Below are positions 1 through 10,097 of a DNA stretch of 63,892 bases, one piece after another (within the stretch, counting starts at the first letter, position 1; every line of letters starts with the position of its first letter). The DNA is taken from the NCBI GenBank assembly GCA_965218715.1, contig CBDCLY010000012.1:1-63892 (forward strand), read 5' to 3'. This stretch comes from CBDCLY01 sp965218715. Lineage in GTDB: Bacteria > Bacteroidota > Bacteroidia > Flavobacteriales_E > Vicingaceae. The notes under the pieces are model-generated. The model was not told the DNA's origin, did not search any database, and saw only the letters and a list, made by a program, of their open reading frames with translations. Made by a program: the position numbers and the translations under genes.

Positions 1-594
1 TCATTATTGTCTCAAACCCTTTGGATGTAATGACCTACTGCGCTTACCTTACTGCAAAGGTAGACTCTAGCCGAGTGTTTGGTATGGCAGGAATTCTTGA
101 CACTGCTCGATATAGGTCATTTTTGGCAGAAGCTTTAAACGTTTCTCCAAAGGACATTCAAGCTGTTTTTAATGGGCGGACATGGAGATACCATGGTTCC
201 ACTTCCTAGATACACAACAGTTGGTGGAATTCCAGTAACAGAATTAATAAGTGATTCTGATCTAGATGCTATTGTTGAAAGAACCAAAAAAGGTGGTGGA
301 GAATTAGTTAATCTTATGGGTACTTCTGCTTGGTATGCACCTGGTGCTGCTGCTGCTCAAATGGTAGAAGCAATTGTACGAGATCAGAAGAGAATTTTCC
401 CAGTTTGTGCACTTTTAAATGGAGAGTACGGAATGGATAACATTTACTTAGGAGTACCTGTAGTTCTTGGTAAGAATGGAATCGAAAAGATCATAGAATT
501 GGATCTAAATGACGATGAAATGGAATTGTTAAAAGAATCGGCTGAAGCAGTTAAGTCTGTTATGAGTGTTTTGGACAACATGGAACTTTCATAA
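1..594 (+). CDS. mdh: Malate dehydrogenase, 3' part, with a frameshift
   Basis: NAD-dependent malate dehydrogenase of the TCA cycle (malate to oxaloacetate), cut at its 5' end by the window edge. Visible parts are the VSNPLDVMTY segment, the substrate-binding region around GMAGILDTARYR, and the catalytic-His segment GGHGDTMVP. The reading frame breaks at the T run at 166-170: the first frame runs on to a stop at 207-209, while the HGDTMVP part is in the +1 frame from about 171. Removing one T restores AVLMGGHGDT without a gap, so the break is probably an assembly error. A bidirectional terminator follows. Family assignment is very secure. Confidence 0.93.
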
Positions 595-613
595 ATCCAA
601 TCGAATTAAAATT

Positions 614-640
614 AAAAGGGGGCAATTGCCCCCTTTTTTA
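614..640. terminator. Bidirectional terminator between mdh and the FG-GAP gene
   Basis: Arms AAAAGGGGGC (614-623) and GCCCCCTTTT (628-637) pair perfectly around an AATT loop, with a T run on one side and an A run on the other. It lies between two convergent genes, and the minus-strand stop codon (638-640) abuts it, so it can serve both. Confidence 0.85.
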
Positions 641-3098
641 TTGGGAAATAATTAGCTTTTGGGTCTTTATGCCAGCATCATTTAGAATACTAATAAAGTA
701 GATTCCTGCCGCCCAGTCTGATACATCTATGCTTAATCTATCTTTAATTGGTTTAGAAAATAGCACTTGTCCTTGGATGTTTTTGGCTTCTAACCTTGCA
801 TTTTCTCCTTGCTCATCATTTACTACAACTTGAACTGCATCCTTAGCAGGGTTTGGATAAACTGAAAACCAATTGCCTTTCTTCATGTTAAACTCCTCTT
901 CCAAACCAACATATCCTCTTGCCATAAAATAATTGAACCCACCTGCTTCATTTCCAACGAACAAGTCCAACATGCCGTCTTGATTTAAATCAGCACCTGC
1001 CAACCTAGAGCTCTCTCCAATTTTAGTGTGCAAGTAATTGGAGTCTACTAAATTGAATGACCCTTTTAAATTGTTTTCTAAACTGTCGTAATAATAAACG
1101 TATCCATTTCTAGAACCGACCAAAAGGCGAAGTTCATTTTGCTCCAAATAAAGCAATGGACTAGCATCTCTATTGGCTCTATGCCTTGTTAGATTAATGT
1201 TTCCCCAGTCTTTGTCGGAATAGTCGATAATCGCATTGGTTGTTGGCTCATCGTCAAGTGAACTTGTCCTAAATGGATGATTTAAGTCCAAGTATTTCTG
1301 GTTGTTATCTATGGCAACAATTGTTTGAAAAATGCCATTGTTTTGGTTATTGGAATTGTTGATGTCTAATTTTTGGCCAATACTCAACTGCGATAAATCG
1401 GGATTGCCATTCAATTGATATCGTATCGTATTGCCATTTTGCCAAAGTATTGACTGAACATCTAAAGTAAATACTGCTTCAGAACTTGTCCCTAAATTTT
1501 TGTAGAAACTCATCTTTCCAGAACCGTCTCCTATTATTAGGTCACTTAAGCCGTCTTTGTCTACGTCAAATAGATAGGGTGAAGCCAATGATTGCTCATC
1601 TATGCCTTGGAAAACAGGCTGTTTTAATTCAAAAGCTGCATTATTTCCAGTAGAGGAGGTGTCTTCATAATAATGAACATGACCTTGAAAATCACCAATC
1701 AATAGATCAGCATCTCCGTCGCCATCTAAATCTGAAAACGTGGGGCTGAACATGCGTGGTTGGAACATTATTATCAACATTTAATGGAATAGATGGAAGG
1801 TCTAGAAAATTGGTATCGATTAATTGAAAACTTGGCGATTGCAAGCTCCCATTATTTACAAATAAAGCTAACTGGCCTTGCAAACCATTTAATGTTGGGT
1901 TGAGATATCCTTCATTTCCGACAAGTAAATCCATTAGGCCATCATTGTCATAATCAAAGAAACTAGGATAATTTCCCTTTCCTAGATCTATCATGTCTTC
2001 ATAAAACAAATTGCTTCCCGCCTGAAAATTAAATTGAGGGTTAGCCGTTTTGTTTTCATAATACAAGATGTTGTTTTTTGCACGAGTAAAAGAACCATAG
2101 CTATTGCTATTCGAGCTTACTAATATGTCTTTCTGATTGTCGTTGTTGATGTCTACAAAGTATGCCGCTGGGAAAATTGGCAACTCAATTGGAGTGTTGT
2201 ATGATGGAAATAAAGTGTCTTTTTGGTTCACGAAGGAATTCAGGTATGGAATTACAGAATCATTATTATATAAGGCAGTTAAATTTTTACCATCGATATC
2301 TCCAACTAACAAATCCATACTTCCAGACCCATCTAAATCAAATGCACTTACTGTACTTCCTGCATGCTTAGCCCCTTTTGATTCTGGGTTAGCAATGTCA
2401 CCAAATCTGCAGGAATCTAAATAAACATTTCCATCAAATCCAGATTCAGTAAAATTCCCCCAACATCTGCTCCTCAATTCAAAGTTTAATCCACATATAC
2501 TATTAAACTCTTTAGAAAGATTTTTATGAAATTCCATTTGTGAACCATTTTGATCGAAAAAAAGCAAATCAAGATCCCCATCATTGTTCATGTCAACAAT
2601 TGCTGGTTTGTTTATTCTTCCAGGATTAACTTGGGCAACAATGCTTCCATAATCGGAGCTTATTTTTGAAACAAATTGAAATTGCAAATTGCCATTACTG
2701 CTTATATTCTCGAACAGACTTATGGTGGAACTTCCTATGAATAAATCCATTTTTCCATCGCAATTATAGTCTGCTGTAATCATCCAGTCTCTCATGCTTG
2801 GAAAAGAAGATGCATAGGCAGGTGCGTAATCGTAGGCAATTTGTCCTGTAGTTCCAACATTAATAAATGGACTTAGTCTCAATCCACTTCTGTCTAAAAC
2901 AATAAGGTCTAATTTGCCATCAAAATTCAAATCTATTTCATTGAATTGAGGGGCATTAAACCCTCCGATAAATGGAGATTTCAATACTTGTCCATTAGCA
3001 CTTATCTGGATGCTGTCTACTCTATCGTAAAATAGCTGGCAATAAACGGATTGGAAAAAAAATACAGCAATGAAGCTTAGGAGAATTTTGCTTTTCAT
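638..3098 (-). CDS. Secreted FG-GAP/VCBS repeat protein with T9SS sorting domain (frameshifted)
   Basis: After repair this is a protein of about 819 residues. It has a signal peptide (MKSKILLSFIAVFFF...C), many FG-GAP/VCBS-type repeats with acidic Ca-binding loops (DLDGSGSMDLLVGD, DYDNDGLMDLLVG, DLNQDGMLDLFVG), and a C-terminal type A T9SS sorting domain beginning near YPNPAKDAVQ and ending AGIKTQKLIISQ. It is probably exported by T9SS and anchored or released at the surface; its binding role is unknown. The frame breaks at the G run 1742-1745 (CCCC on the coding strand). Dropping one C joins THVQP to TFSDLDGDGD, giving one continuous repeat. The start at 3098 is supported by the signal peptide. 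Confidence 0.88.
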
Positions 3099-3233
3099 TA
3101 TTTCGAAATTTGGAACTTAAAGATAAGACGAAGAAGGCCATTGAAAGTTGTCTCTTGTAAAATTCTTTTATTGCCTAGGAATTGACCTCTTAAATGGTTC
3201 ATTTACTGCACTTTATCGAATAATTGAAAGGCA

Positions 3234-3264
3234 TTGCTTATTCCGTGTGGAAATTCTATATTTG
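3234..3264 (+). promoter_or_regulatory. Bacteroidota-type promoter for secDF
   Basis: TTG at 3234-3236 and TATATTTG at 3257-3264, separated by 20 bases, match the Bacteroidota -33/-7 consensus (TTG, about 19-21 bases, TAnnTTTG). The predicted start lies about 30 bases before the secDF ATG at 3302. Confidence 0.7.
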
Positions 3265-3301
3265 CAGGCTTCAAAAGAGATAGAAATTATTTATAAAAAT
3301 T

Positions 3302-6300
3302 ATGCAAAATAAGGGTCTAATCTGGTCATTCATCATCTTATTGAGTTTGGCCTGCCTATATCAATTATCATTTACTTGGGTTGCTCAAGGAGTTGAATCT
3401 GATGCAAGAGAATATTCAAATGGATCTTCAGAAGTTGAAGAGCAATATTTGGATTCAATGTCAGGAGAAATTGTTTATCCAATCATTGATTTTACTTACG
3501 CAGAGGTAAAGAAAAACGTATTAAACCTTGGTCTTGACCTTAAAGGTGGTATGAACGTAACTCTTGAAGTTTCGGTTGCTGATGTAATTCGAGCTTTGTC
3601 TTCTTATTCAGAAGATGAGGTATTTACTGCCGCAATAAGTCGAGCAAAAGAATTGCAAAGAGGTAGTCAGGATAACTTTGTAAATCTATTTGCAATTGCA
3701 TGGTCAGAAATTGCAGGTGAAAAGCAAATGGCAAGTGTTTTCTATACCTTAGAAAATAAAGAGAAAATTAGTAGAAACGCCAGCAATGAAGAAGTGATTG
3801 AATTTCTAACTTCTGAAGCTGATGCTGCATTCGATAGAACATTTGAGGTGCTTAGAACTAGGGTAAACCTTTTTGGAGTTGCTCAACCAAACATTCAAAA
3901 ATTAGATGCATCTGATCGAATTTTAGTTGAATTACCGGGGGTAAAGAACAAAGAAAGAGTTCGTCAATTGTTACAAGGAACAGCTAAATTGGAGTTCTGG
4001 GAAACCTACGAGAATGCTCAGGTATACCCTTATTTAGCAGAAGCAAATGCCAAGTTGATTAAAATGTTAGGTGGAGAAGATTCAAGTGAATCTGATACTG
4101 TTGAAACCGAAGATCCTTTGGCAAATTTAATTGATGATTCTGCTGAAAGTGTAGAAGAAGTTGTTGATCAGGATAATGAAGAAGAATTAATTGCAGAGGT
4201 AGATTCAAATATTGTTGCTGATTCTGCTGAAGAATCTTCTTTAATGTCTCAATTAGCAGCGAATAGCGATTCTGCATCTTCAGATTCTGCCTTGGTTGAT
4301 CAAAGCTTTGAAGATTTTGCAAAAGAGAATCCATTGTTTGCTGTTTTGTCTCCATCAATTTACCAAAATGCTCAAGGAAGTTATTCTCCTGGTGAAGGTC
4401 CAGTTGTAGGTTATGCAGCCTTAAAGGACACAGCAAAAGTGAATGATTATTTAGCAATGCCAGAGATTCAAGCCATCTTTCCAAAAGACATGCGATTATT
4501 GTGGACTGCTAAACCATTCGACGAAAAAGAACAACTTCTTCAGTTGATTGCCATTGAGGTGACTAGCAGAGACGGAAGAGCTCCTTTAGAAGGTGATGTA
4601 ATTACAGACGCATTTCAAGACTTTGGTCAGTTTGGAGGCCGTCCAGAGATTACCATGAAGATGAATGCTCTTGGAGCAAAGACATGGAAGAACCTTACTG
4701 GTGATAATGTTGGAAAAAGCATTGCCATAGTCTTGGATAATTTCGTTTACTCTTTCCCAAATGTAAATGGTGAAATTGCTGGCGGTGTTTCAAGCATCGA
4801 GGGTGACTTTACCATTGATGAAGCAAAATTAATTGCCAATATATTAAAGGCTGGTAAATTGCCTGCTCCTGCAAAAATTGTAGAAGAAGCGGTAGTTGGT
4901 CCTTCACTTGGTGCTCAATCCATTCAAGATGGTTTGTATTCATTCTTAGTGGCCCTATTAATTGTATTGGTTTACATGGTCTTTTATTATGGAAAGGCTG
5001 GTTTGGCATCAGACATTGCTTTGTTGGCCAACTTGTTTTTCATTATGGGAGTGCTTGCATCTACTAACATCGCTTTAACCTTACCAGGTATTGCAGGTAT
5101 CGTTTTAACCATTGGTATCTCAGTTGATGCCAACGTACTTATCTATGAAAGAATTCGTGAAGAGCTAAGGGCAGGAAAAGGCCAGCGTTTGGCCATTGCA
5201 GACGGTTACAAAAATGCATACTCATCAATTATTGATGCCAACGTAACCACTTTATTAACAGGTATTATTCTTTGGTTCTTTGGAACAGGTCCTGTAGAAG
5301 GTTTTGCTAAGACTTTAGTAATTGGTATTCTAACTTCTCTATTTAGTGCCATCTTCATTACAAGATTGGTCTTTGCATGGAGATTGGATAACAAGAAAAA
5401 AATTACTGTAGCAAGCAAATTCACTGAGAATGCTTTCCAAAACCTTTCATTGCAATTTGTAGGAAAAAGAAAAATGTTCTACGCAATTTCTGGAATCATC
5501 TTACTTCTTGGAATTGGTTCATTAGCAACTAGAGGTCTCTCTTATGGAGTAGATTTCTCTGGAGGTAGAACTTTCTTGGTTCGTTTCGATGAGTCTGTGA
5601 ATACTGCAGATGTTCGCTCTTCTTTAGAAGCAACTTTTGTCACTGAAGATGGCGTTAAATTAGCTCCTGAAGTTAAGGTATTTGGAGACGACAATCAGGT
5701 GAAGATTACCACAAGTTATTTAATTGATAGCGAAGATGAGTCAGCCGATGCTATGGTTGAGACCAGCTTAAACACAGGTTTAGATGAATTAGGACTCGGG
5801 TATGAATTAATGAGTTCGCAAAAAGTAGGACCTACCATTGCTGATGACATTAAGAAGTCTGCCATTTGGGCCATCTTATTTTCATTGGTCATAATCTTCC
5901 TGTACATCTTATTAAGATTTAGAAAGTGGCAATATGGATTGGGTGCAGTTGTAGCAATTTTTCACGATGTATTAATTGTGCTTTCTGTATTCTCAATTGC
6001 ATATGGATTCCTTCCATTCTCCTTGGATATTGATCAAGCGTTTATTGCAGCAATATTAACGGTAGTTGGTTATTCAATTAATGATACTGTGGTGGTATTC
6101 GATAGAATTAGAGAATTCTTAAACTCTTATAAAAAGAGAGAGATGAACGAAGTAATTAACGATGCCTTAAACAGTACATTAAGTAGAACCGTAAATACTT
6201 CTTTAAGTACCTTCTTTGTATTGTTGATGATTTTCATCTTTGGAGGAGAAGTAATTAGAGGATTTGCTTTTGCTTTATTGGTTGGAGTTGCAGTAGGAAC

Positions 6301-6373
6301 TTATTCTTCACTATGTGTTGCAACACCAATTGTTGTTGACCTTAGCAAAAAGAAATTAGCTGATAAAAAATAG
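3302..6373 (+). CDS. secDF: Fused protein translocase subunit SecDF
   Basis: Inner-membrane SecD-SecF fusion of 1023 residues that uses the proton gradient to help the Sec channel release exported proteins. One N-terminal TM segment is followed by the SecD signature LGLDLKGGMNVTLEV (about residues 75-90), a periplasmic domain, the SecD membrane block (about 545-690, with TIGISVDANVLIYERIREE), then SecF with YGVDFSGGRTFLVRF (about 750) and its own membrane block containing VVGYSINDTVVVFDRIRE. Fusion is usual in Bacteroidota. An acidic Ser/Asp/Glu-rich insert of about 80 residues (about 258-340) interrupts the first periplasmic domain. A strong promoter precedes it and a terminator follows. Confidence 0.96.
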   Translation: MQNKGLIWSFIILLSLACLYQLSFTWVAQGVESDAREYSNGSSEVEEQYLDSMSGEIVYPIIDFTYAEVKKNVLNLGLDLKGGMNVTLEVSVADVIRALSSYSEDEVFTAAISRAKELQRGSQDNFVNLFAIAWSEIAGEKQMASVFYTLENKEKISRNASNEEVIEFLTSEADAAFDRTFEVLRTRVNLFGVAQPNIQKLDASDRILVELPGVKNKERVRQLLQGTAKLEFWETYENAQVYPYLAEANAKLIKMLGGEDSSESDTVETEDPLANLIDDSAESVEEVVDQDNEEELIAEVDSNIVADSAEESSLMSQLAANSDSASSDSALVDQSFEDFAKENPLFAVLSPSIYQNAQGSYSPGEGPVVGYAALKDTAKVNDYLAMPEIQAIFPKDMRLLWTAKPFDEKEQLLQLIAIEVTSRDGRAPLEGDVITDAFQDFGQFGGRPEITMKMNALGAKTWKNLTGDNVGKSIAIVLDNFVYSFPNVNGEIAGGVSSIEGDFTIDEAKLIANILKAGKLPAPAKIVEEAVVGPSLGAQSIQDGLYSFLVALLIVLVYMVFYYGKAGLASDIALLANLFFIMGVLASTNIALTLPGIAGIVLTIGISVDANVLIYERIREELRAGKGQRLAIADGYKNAYSSIIDANVTTLLTGIILWFFGTGPVEGFAKTLVIGILTSLFSAIFITRLVFAWRLDNKKKITVASKFTENAFQNLSLQFVGKRKMFYAISGIILLLGIGSLATRGLSYGVDFSGGRTFLVRFDESVNTADVRSSLEATFVTEDGVKLAPEVKVFGDDNQVKITTSYLIDSEDESADAMVETSLNTGLDELGLGYELMSSQKVGPTIADDIKKSAIWAILFSLVIIFLYILLRFRKWQYGLGAVVAIFHDVLIVLSVFSIAYGFLPFSLDIDQAFIAAILTVVGYSINDTVVVFDRIREFLNSYKKREMNEVINDALNSTLSRTVNTSLSTFFVLLMIFIFGGEVIRGFAFALLVGVAVGTYSSLCVATPIVVDLSKKKLADKK

Positions 6374-6391
6374 TTCTATTTTGAACATAAT

Positions 6392-6424
6392 AAAGGCTCC
6401 ATCATTTGATGGGGCCTTTTTTTT
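6392..6424 (+). terminator. Terminator after secDF
   Basis: AAAGGCTCCATC (6392-6403) pairs with GATGGGGCCTTT (6408-6419), with one G-T wobble, followed by a run of T. It ends just before the tatA promoter element. Confidence 0.8.
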
Positions 6425-6431
6425 ACCTTTG
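6424..6431 (+). promoter_or_regulatory. -7 element for the tatA-like gene
   Basis: TACCTTTG is an exact TAnnTTTG match ending 13 bases before the ATG at 6445. It begins where the secDF terminator's T run ends, so the gene has its own start. A possible TTTG -33 element (6405-6408) lies inside the terminator stem, with a shorter than usual spacer. Confidence 0.55.
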
Positions 6432-6444
6432 TAAAAAATCAATT

Positions 6445-6684
6445 ATGCCATTTCTATTTATTGGTACTCCAGAATTATTCATTGTTATCCTCTTAATTGT
6501 CTTATTATTTGGCGCAAAAAAGATCCCTGAGTTGGCAAGAGGACTAGGAAAGGGGATGCGAGAATTTAAAAATGCTACTGGAGACATTCAGGAAGAAATT
6601 AGGAAAACCAGTGCTGAGATAAAACAATCGGCAAACATCACAGATTCTGATAAAGGAGCTAGTTCTAAGTCAAGAAAAAGTTAA
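6445..6684 (+). CDS. tatA: Twin-arginine translocase TatA/TatE-type subunit
   Basis: A protein of 79 residues with the TatA layout: a short N-terminal membrane helix (FIGTPELFIVILLIVLLFG), a hinge, an amphipathic helix (KKIPELARGLGKGMREFKNA), and a charged tail rich in Ser/Lys. It forms or gates the pore for folded Tat substrates. An in-frame start upstream at 6406 would lie inside the terminator and ahead of the promoter, so 6445 is chosen. No tatC is in the window. The next gene begins a few bases after the stop. Confidence 0.88.
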   Translation: MPFLFIGTPELFIVILLIVLLFGAKKIPELARGLGKGMREFKNATGDIQEEIRKTSAEIKQSANITDSDKGASSKSRKS

Positions 6685-6689
6685 ACTTG

Positions 6690-7640
6690 GTGTTAGATTA
6701 CATTCAACTTCTTGGTGGATTTATAGTGCTCATCATTGGTGGTGAGGCATTGGTGAAAGGGGCGGTAAGCATCGCACTTAAGCTTAAGATTTCTCCTTTA
6801 GTTGTCGGAATGACCATCGTTTCATTCGGCACTTCTGCTCCTGAACTTTTAGTTTGTATTGAAGCAGCAACAACTGGTCATCCCGACGTTAGCATAGGAG
6901 CTGTAGTTGGCTCAAACATTTCTAACCTTGGTCTGGTATTGGGCTTAACCGTTTTGATATTTCCACTTAGCATTAATAAAGATACCTTAAGAATAGATTG
7001 GCCTTTGATGATGGGCGCAACTCTATTGTTCTTTTTCTTGGCCAAGAATGGTGAAATCTCAATGATGGAAGGTTTGTTCTTTTTTTTAATCCTTCTCTCA
7101 TTTACAGGATGGCTCATGGTAAAGTCAAGGAAAAAATCACTGGCAGAAATTAAAAGTAAAATTGATTGTGAAGATCAAATTGAAACTAATGATCAAAACA
7201 TCTACAAAGACCTGATCCTTTTAGTGATTGGTTTTATCGGACTTTTCTATGGGGCAGATTGGCTGATAGATGCCGTTGTAAATATTGCCGCCGAAAATGG
7301 CATTAGTGAGCGAGTAATAAGCCTAACTGTAGTTGCCTTTGGAACTAGTCTACCAGAATTGGTTACATCATGTACGGCAGCCTTTAGAAAAGAAACAGAC
7401 ATTTCTATTGGTAACTTAATTGGTTCAAATGTCTTCAACATTCTTGCAATTCTTGGACTAACTGCTATGGTTGAACCTATTCAGGTTGCAAATGAAATCA
7501 ACCAGTTTGATGTGTATTTTCTGCTTGGCATCTCGGCGCTAATTTTCCCCTTGATGTACTTTGGTAGAAAAGTTGGTCGAATTAAAGGTGTTTTTCTGTT
7601 GATCTTCTATTTTTCTTATATTTTTCTAACCATTACCTAA
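6690..7640 (+). CDS. Calcium/sodium antiporter, CaCA family (YrbG-like)
   Basis: An inner-membrane cation exchanger of about 316 residues. It has two inverted repeats of five TM helices, each with the alpha-repeat signature: SFGTSAPELLV with VGSNISNLGLVLGL in the first half, and AFGTSLPELVTS with IGSNVFNILAILGL in the second. The Asn/Ser/Glu residues of these repeats coordinate Ca2+ and Na+ in the family. Possible starts are TTG at 6687 or GTG at 6690; both are non-ATG and a few bases after the tatA stop, so the pair is probably cotranscribed. The exchanged ions are inferred from the family. Confidence 0.9.
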   Translation: MLDYIQLLGGFIVLIIGGEALVKGAVSIALKLKISPLVVGMTIVSFGTSAPELLVCIEAATTGHPDVSIGAVVGSNISNLGLVLGLTVLIFPLSINKDTLRIDWPLMMGATLLFFFLAKNGEISMMEGLFFFLILLSFTGWLMVKSRKKSLAEIKSKIDCEDQIETNDQNIYKDLILLVIGFIGLFYGADWLIDAVVNIAAENGISERVISLTVVAFGTSLPELVTSCTAAFRKETDISIGNLIGSNVFNILAILGLTAMVEPIQVANEINQFDVYFLLGISALIFPLMYFGRKVGRIKGVFLLIFYFSYIFLTIT

Positions 7641-7755
7641 AAAAATAGGGGGGGTCACCACTCAGAAATTGTATTTTGTTAGTAAACTGACCTCTTTTTT
7701 TTGAATTTGTTTATAAAAAACTGTGTTTTTTTATTTCGCTATGTGTTCTTCATGG

Positions 7756-7763
7756 TATTTTTG
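7756..7763 (+). promoter_or_regulatory. -7 element for the glutamine synthetase gene
   Basis: TATTTTTG is an exact TAnnTTTG match, 27 bases before the ATG at 7791. No convincing TTG -33 element is seen at the usual distance. The stretch before it (7641-7755) holds a G7 run (7648-7654) and T-rich sequence but no gene. Confidence 0.5.
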
Positions 7764-7790
7764 TGCGCATAAATAAAAAAACATCATATA

Positions 7791-9983
7791 ATGTCAACTA
7801 TTCGTTTTAAAGCTTTAGAAACTTGTCTTTCTCGAATTCCAAGAAATGTAGAAGCTCCTTCTACCAAAATATCTGATTATTATGGATCTAGCGTTTTCGA
7901 TAAGAAAGCAATGGCTCAATTCATGCCTAAAGATGTTTACAAAAGAGTTATTCAAACAATAGAAGAGGGCAAACAAATTGAGCGATCAATTACCAATACG
8001 GTGGCTTCCGCTATGAAAGCCTGGGCAATGGAAAAGGAAGTGACGCATTACACTCACTGGTTTCAACCATTGACGGGTACTACTGCCGAAAAACACGATG
8101 CATTCTTTGAGCCATTAAACGACAATGACGTAATAGAGCAATTTGATGGTAGCCAGTTGGCACAGCAAGAGCCAGATGCTTCTAGTTTACCAAATGGAGG
8201 AATTAGAAATACTTTTGAAGCAAGAGGTTACACCGCCTGGGACACAAGTTCTCCTGCCTTTATTATTGGAAAAACATTATGCATTCCAACCATTTATATT
8301 TCTTATACAGGAGAAGCTTTAGATTATAAGACCCCATTATTAAAAGCATTAGGAGTTATTGATAAAGCTGCGGTTGATGTTTGCAAATACTTTGACAAAA
8401 ACGTTAATAAAGTTCATGCTACTTTAGGTTGGGAACAGGAGTATTTTTTAATCGATACGGCTTTGCACAATGCAAGACCGGATTTAGTGCTGACTGGAAG
8501 AACTTTATTTGGCCACATCCCAGCAAAAGGGCAAGAATTGGATGATCATTATTTTGGTTCTATTCCTGATCGAGCTCAATCATATATGATGGAATTGGAG
8601 TTGGAATGCATGAAGTTGGGAATTCCTGTTAAAACGAGACACAATGAAGTTGCTCCAAATCAATTCGAATTGGCTCCTGTATTTGAAGAAGCTAACCTTG
8701 CAGTAGATCATAATCAATTGTTGATGGATGTAATGACAAAAGTGGCGAGAAAACACAATTTTAGAGTGCTACTTCACGAAAAACCTTTTGCAAAAGTGAA
8801 TGGTTCAGGAAAACATAACAATTGGTCTTTGGCAACCAATACTGGCGTTAACCTATTGAGTCCGGGTAAAACACCTAAGTCCAACCTTCAATTTTTAACC
8901 TTTCTCATCAATACCTTAAAAGCGGTTCACGATAATGAGCGTTTGCTTAGGGCGAGCATTGCCACAGCAGGAAATGAGCATCGTCTAGGAGCCAATGAGG
9001 CACCTCCTGCAATTATTTCTGCTTTCATTGGGCAAGAATTGACAAAAATGTTGGATGAATTGGTTTCTAAAGTAAAAGAAGATAAACTCTTAACGGCTGA
9101 AGAAAAGACAGAGCTCAAATTAAACATTGGAAAAATTCCAGAAATTCTTCTTGATAATACGGATAGGAATCGTACTTCACCCTTCGCATTTACAGGAAAT
9201 AAATTCGAGTTCAGAGCAGTAGGGTCGGCGGCCAATTGTTCCTTCGCCATGACAGTGATCAATTCAATCATGGCCAAGCAATTGAAAGAATTTAAGAAAG
9301 ATGTTGATGCCATTATTAAAAAAGGAGTGAAGAAGGATGAAGCCATCCTAAGAGTGCTGAAAAAATACACCATTAGTTCTAAGGCAATTCGATTTGAAGG
9401 AAATGGCTACGGAGATGAATGGGTGAAAGAAGCAGAGAAAAGAGGTTTATCACACCTAAGAACTTCCCCTGAGGCATTAAAAGAACTTGGTTCAAAGTCT
9501 GTTCTTTCTTTGTTTGAAGACTTAGGAGTTATGACAAAAAGAGAAACCCTGGCTAGGCAAGAAATTGCTTTCGAATTGTATGCTAACCTGATTCGAATTG
9601 AGTCAAGGGTGGTCGGAGATTTGGCCCAAAATCACATTCTTCCAACTGCTCTTAGGTATCAAAATCAATTGATAGAAAATGTTAGAGGCTTAAAGGAAAT
9701 TTTCGGTGCAAAAGAATACCAAGAATCAGCTGGAGTTCAGTTAGAGATCATCAAGGGAATTTCGGCTCATGTTAAGACGATTAAAGAAACTACTGATGAT
9801 ATGATCAATCATAGAAGAAGAATCAACAAAATTGAAAGCCCTGAAGAAAGAGCAAAAGAATATTGCGATACAGTAAAACCAATGTTTGACACCATTCGAT
9901 ACCATGCAGACAAGCTAGAGTTAACTGTAGATGATGAAATTTGGCCATTGCCTAAATACAGAGAATTGTTGTTTACTCAGTAG
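7791..9983 (+). CDS. glnN: Glutamine synthetase, type III
   Basis: ATP-dependent ligation of ammonia to glutamate, in the cytoplasm. At 730 residues it matches the GSIII family (about 700-730), which is common in Bacteroidota, rather than the 450-470 of GSI. Features include the GSIII-type ARGYTAWDTSSPAFI segment (about residue 145), the active-site GWEQEYFLID (about 220), the Glu/His-rich RHNEVAPNQFELAP (about 285), and ATP/glutamate-binding HEKPFAKVNGSGKHNNWS (about 330). The C-terminal helical extension is complete. It has its own promoter and stands alone. Confidence 0.95.
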   Translation: MSTIRFKALETCLSRIPRNVEAPSTKISDYYGSSVFDKKAMAQFMPKDVYKRVIQTIEEGKQIERSITNTVASAMKAWAMEKEVTHYTHWFQPLTGTTAEKHDAFFEPLNDNDVIEQFDGSQLAQQEPDASSLPNGGIRNTFEARGYTAWDTSSPAFIIGKTLCIPTIYISYTGEALDYKTPLLKALGVIDKAAVDVCKYFDKNVNKVHATLGWEQEYFLIDTALHNARPDLVLTGRTLFGHIPAKGQELDDHYFGSIPDRAQSYMMELELECMKLGIPVKTRHNEVAPNQFELAPVFEEANLAVDHNQLLMDVMTKVARKHNFRVLLHEKPFAKVNGSGKHNNWSLATNTGVNLLSPGKTPKSNLQFLTFLINTLKAVHDNERLLRASIATAGNEHRLGANEAPPAIISAFIGQELTKMLDELVSKVKEDKLLTAEEKTELKLNIGKIPEILLDNTDRNRTSPFAFTGNKFEFRAVGSAANCSFAMTVINSIMAKQLKEFKKDVDAIIKKGVKKDEAILRVLKKYTISSKAIRFEGNGYGDEWVKEAEKRGLSHLRTSPEALKELGSKSVLSLFEDLGVMTKRETLARQEIAFELYANLIRIESRVVGDLAQNHILPTALRYQNQLIENVRGLKEIFGAKEYQESAGVQLEIIKGISAHVKTIKETTDDMINHRRRINKIESPEERAKEYCDTVKPMFDTIRYHADKLELTVDDEIWPLPKYRELLFTQ

Positions 9984-10097
9984 TCTTTTCAAGTTCTTAT
10001 TATGGCAAATCTTAATGTGATAAACAGGAAGAGATTGCTGCCTATTTTATACAAAAAATTGTTTATTTTAGCACCCATTGTGTAAATACCAGATTAA

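Noticed and set aside
4059..4484. Long antisense open reading frames within secDF
   Set aside because: They lie wholly inside secDF, are rich in Gln/Leu from the reverse of Asp/Glu/Ser codons, and have no start context.
7648..7654. G7 run before the glutamine synthetase promoter as a phase-variable tract
   Set aside because: It is outside a -33/-7 spacer and outside any gene, so a switching effect is not supported.
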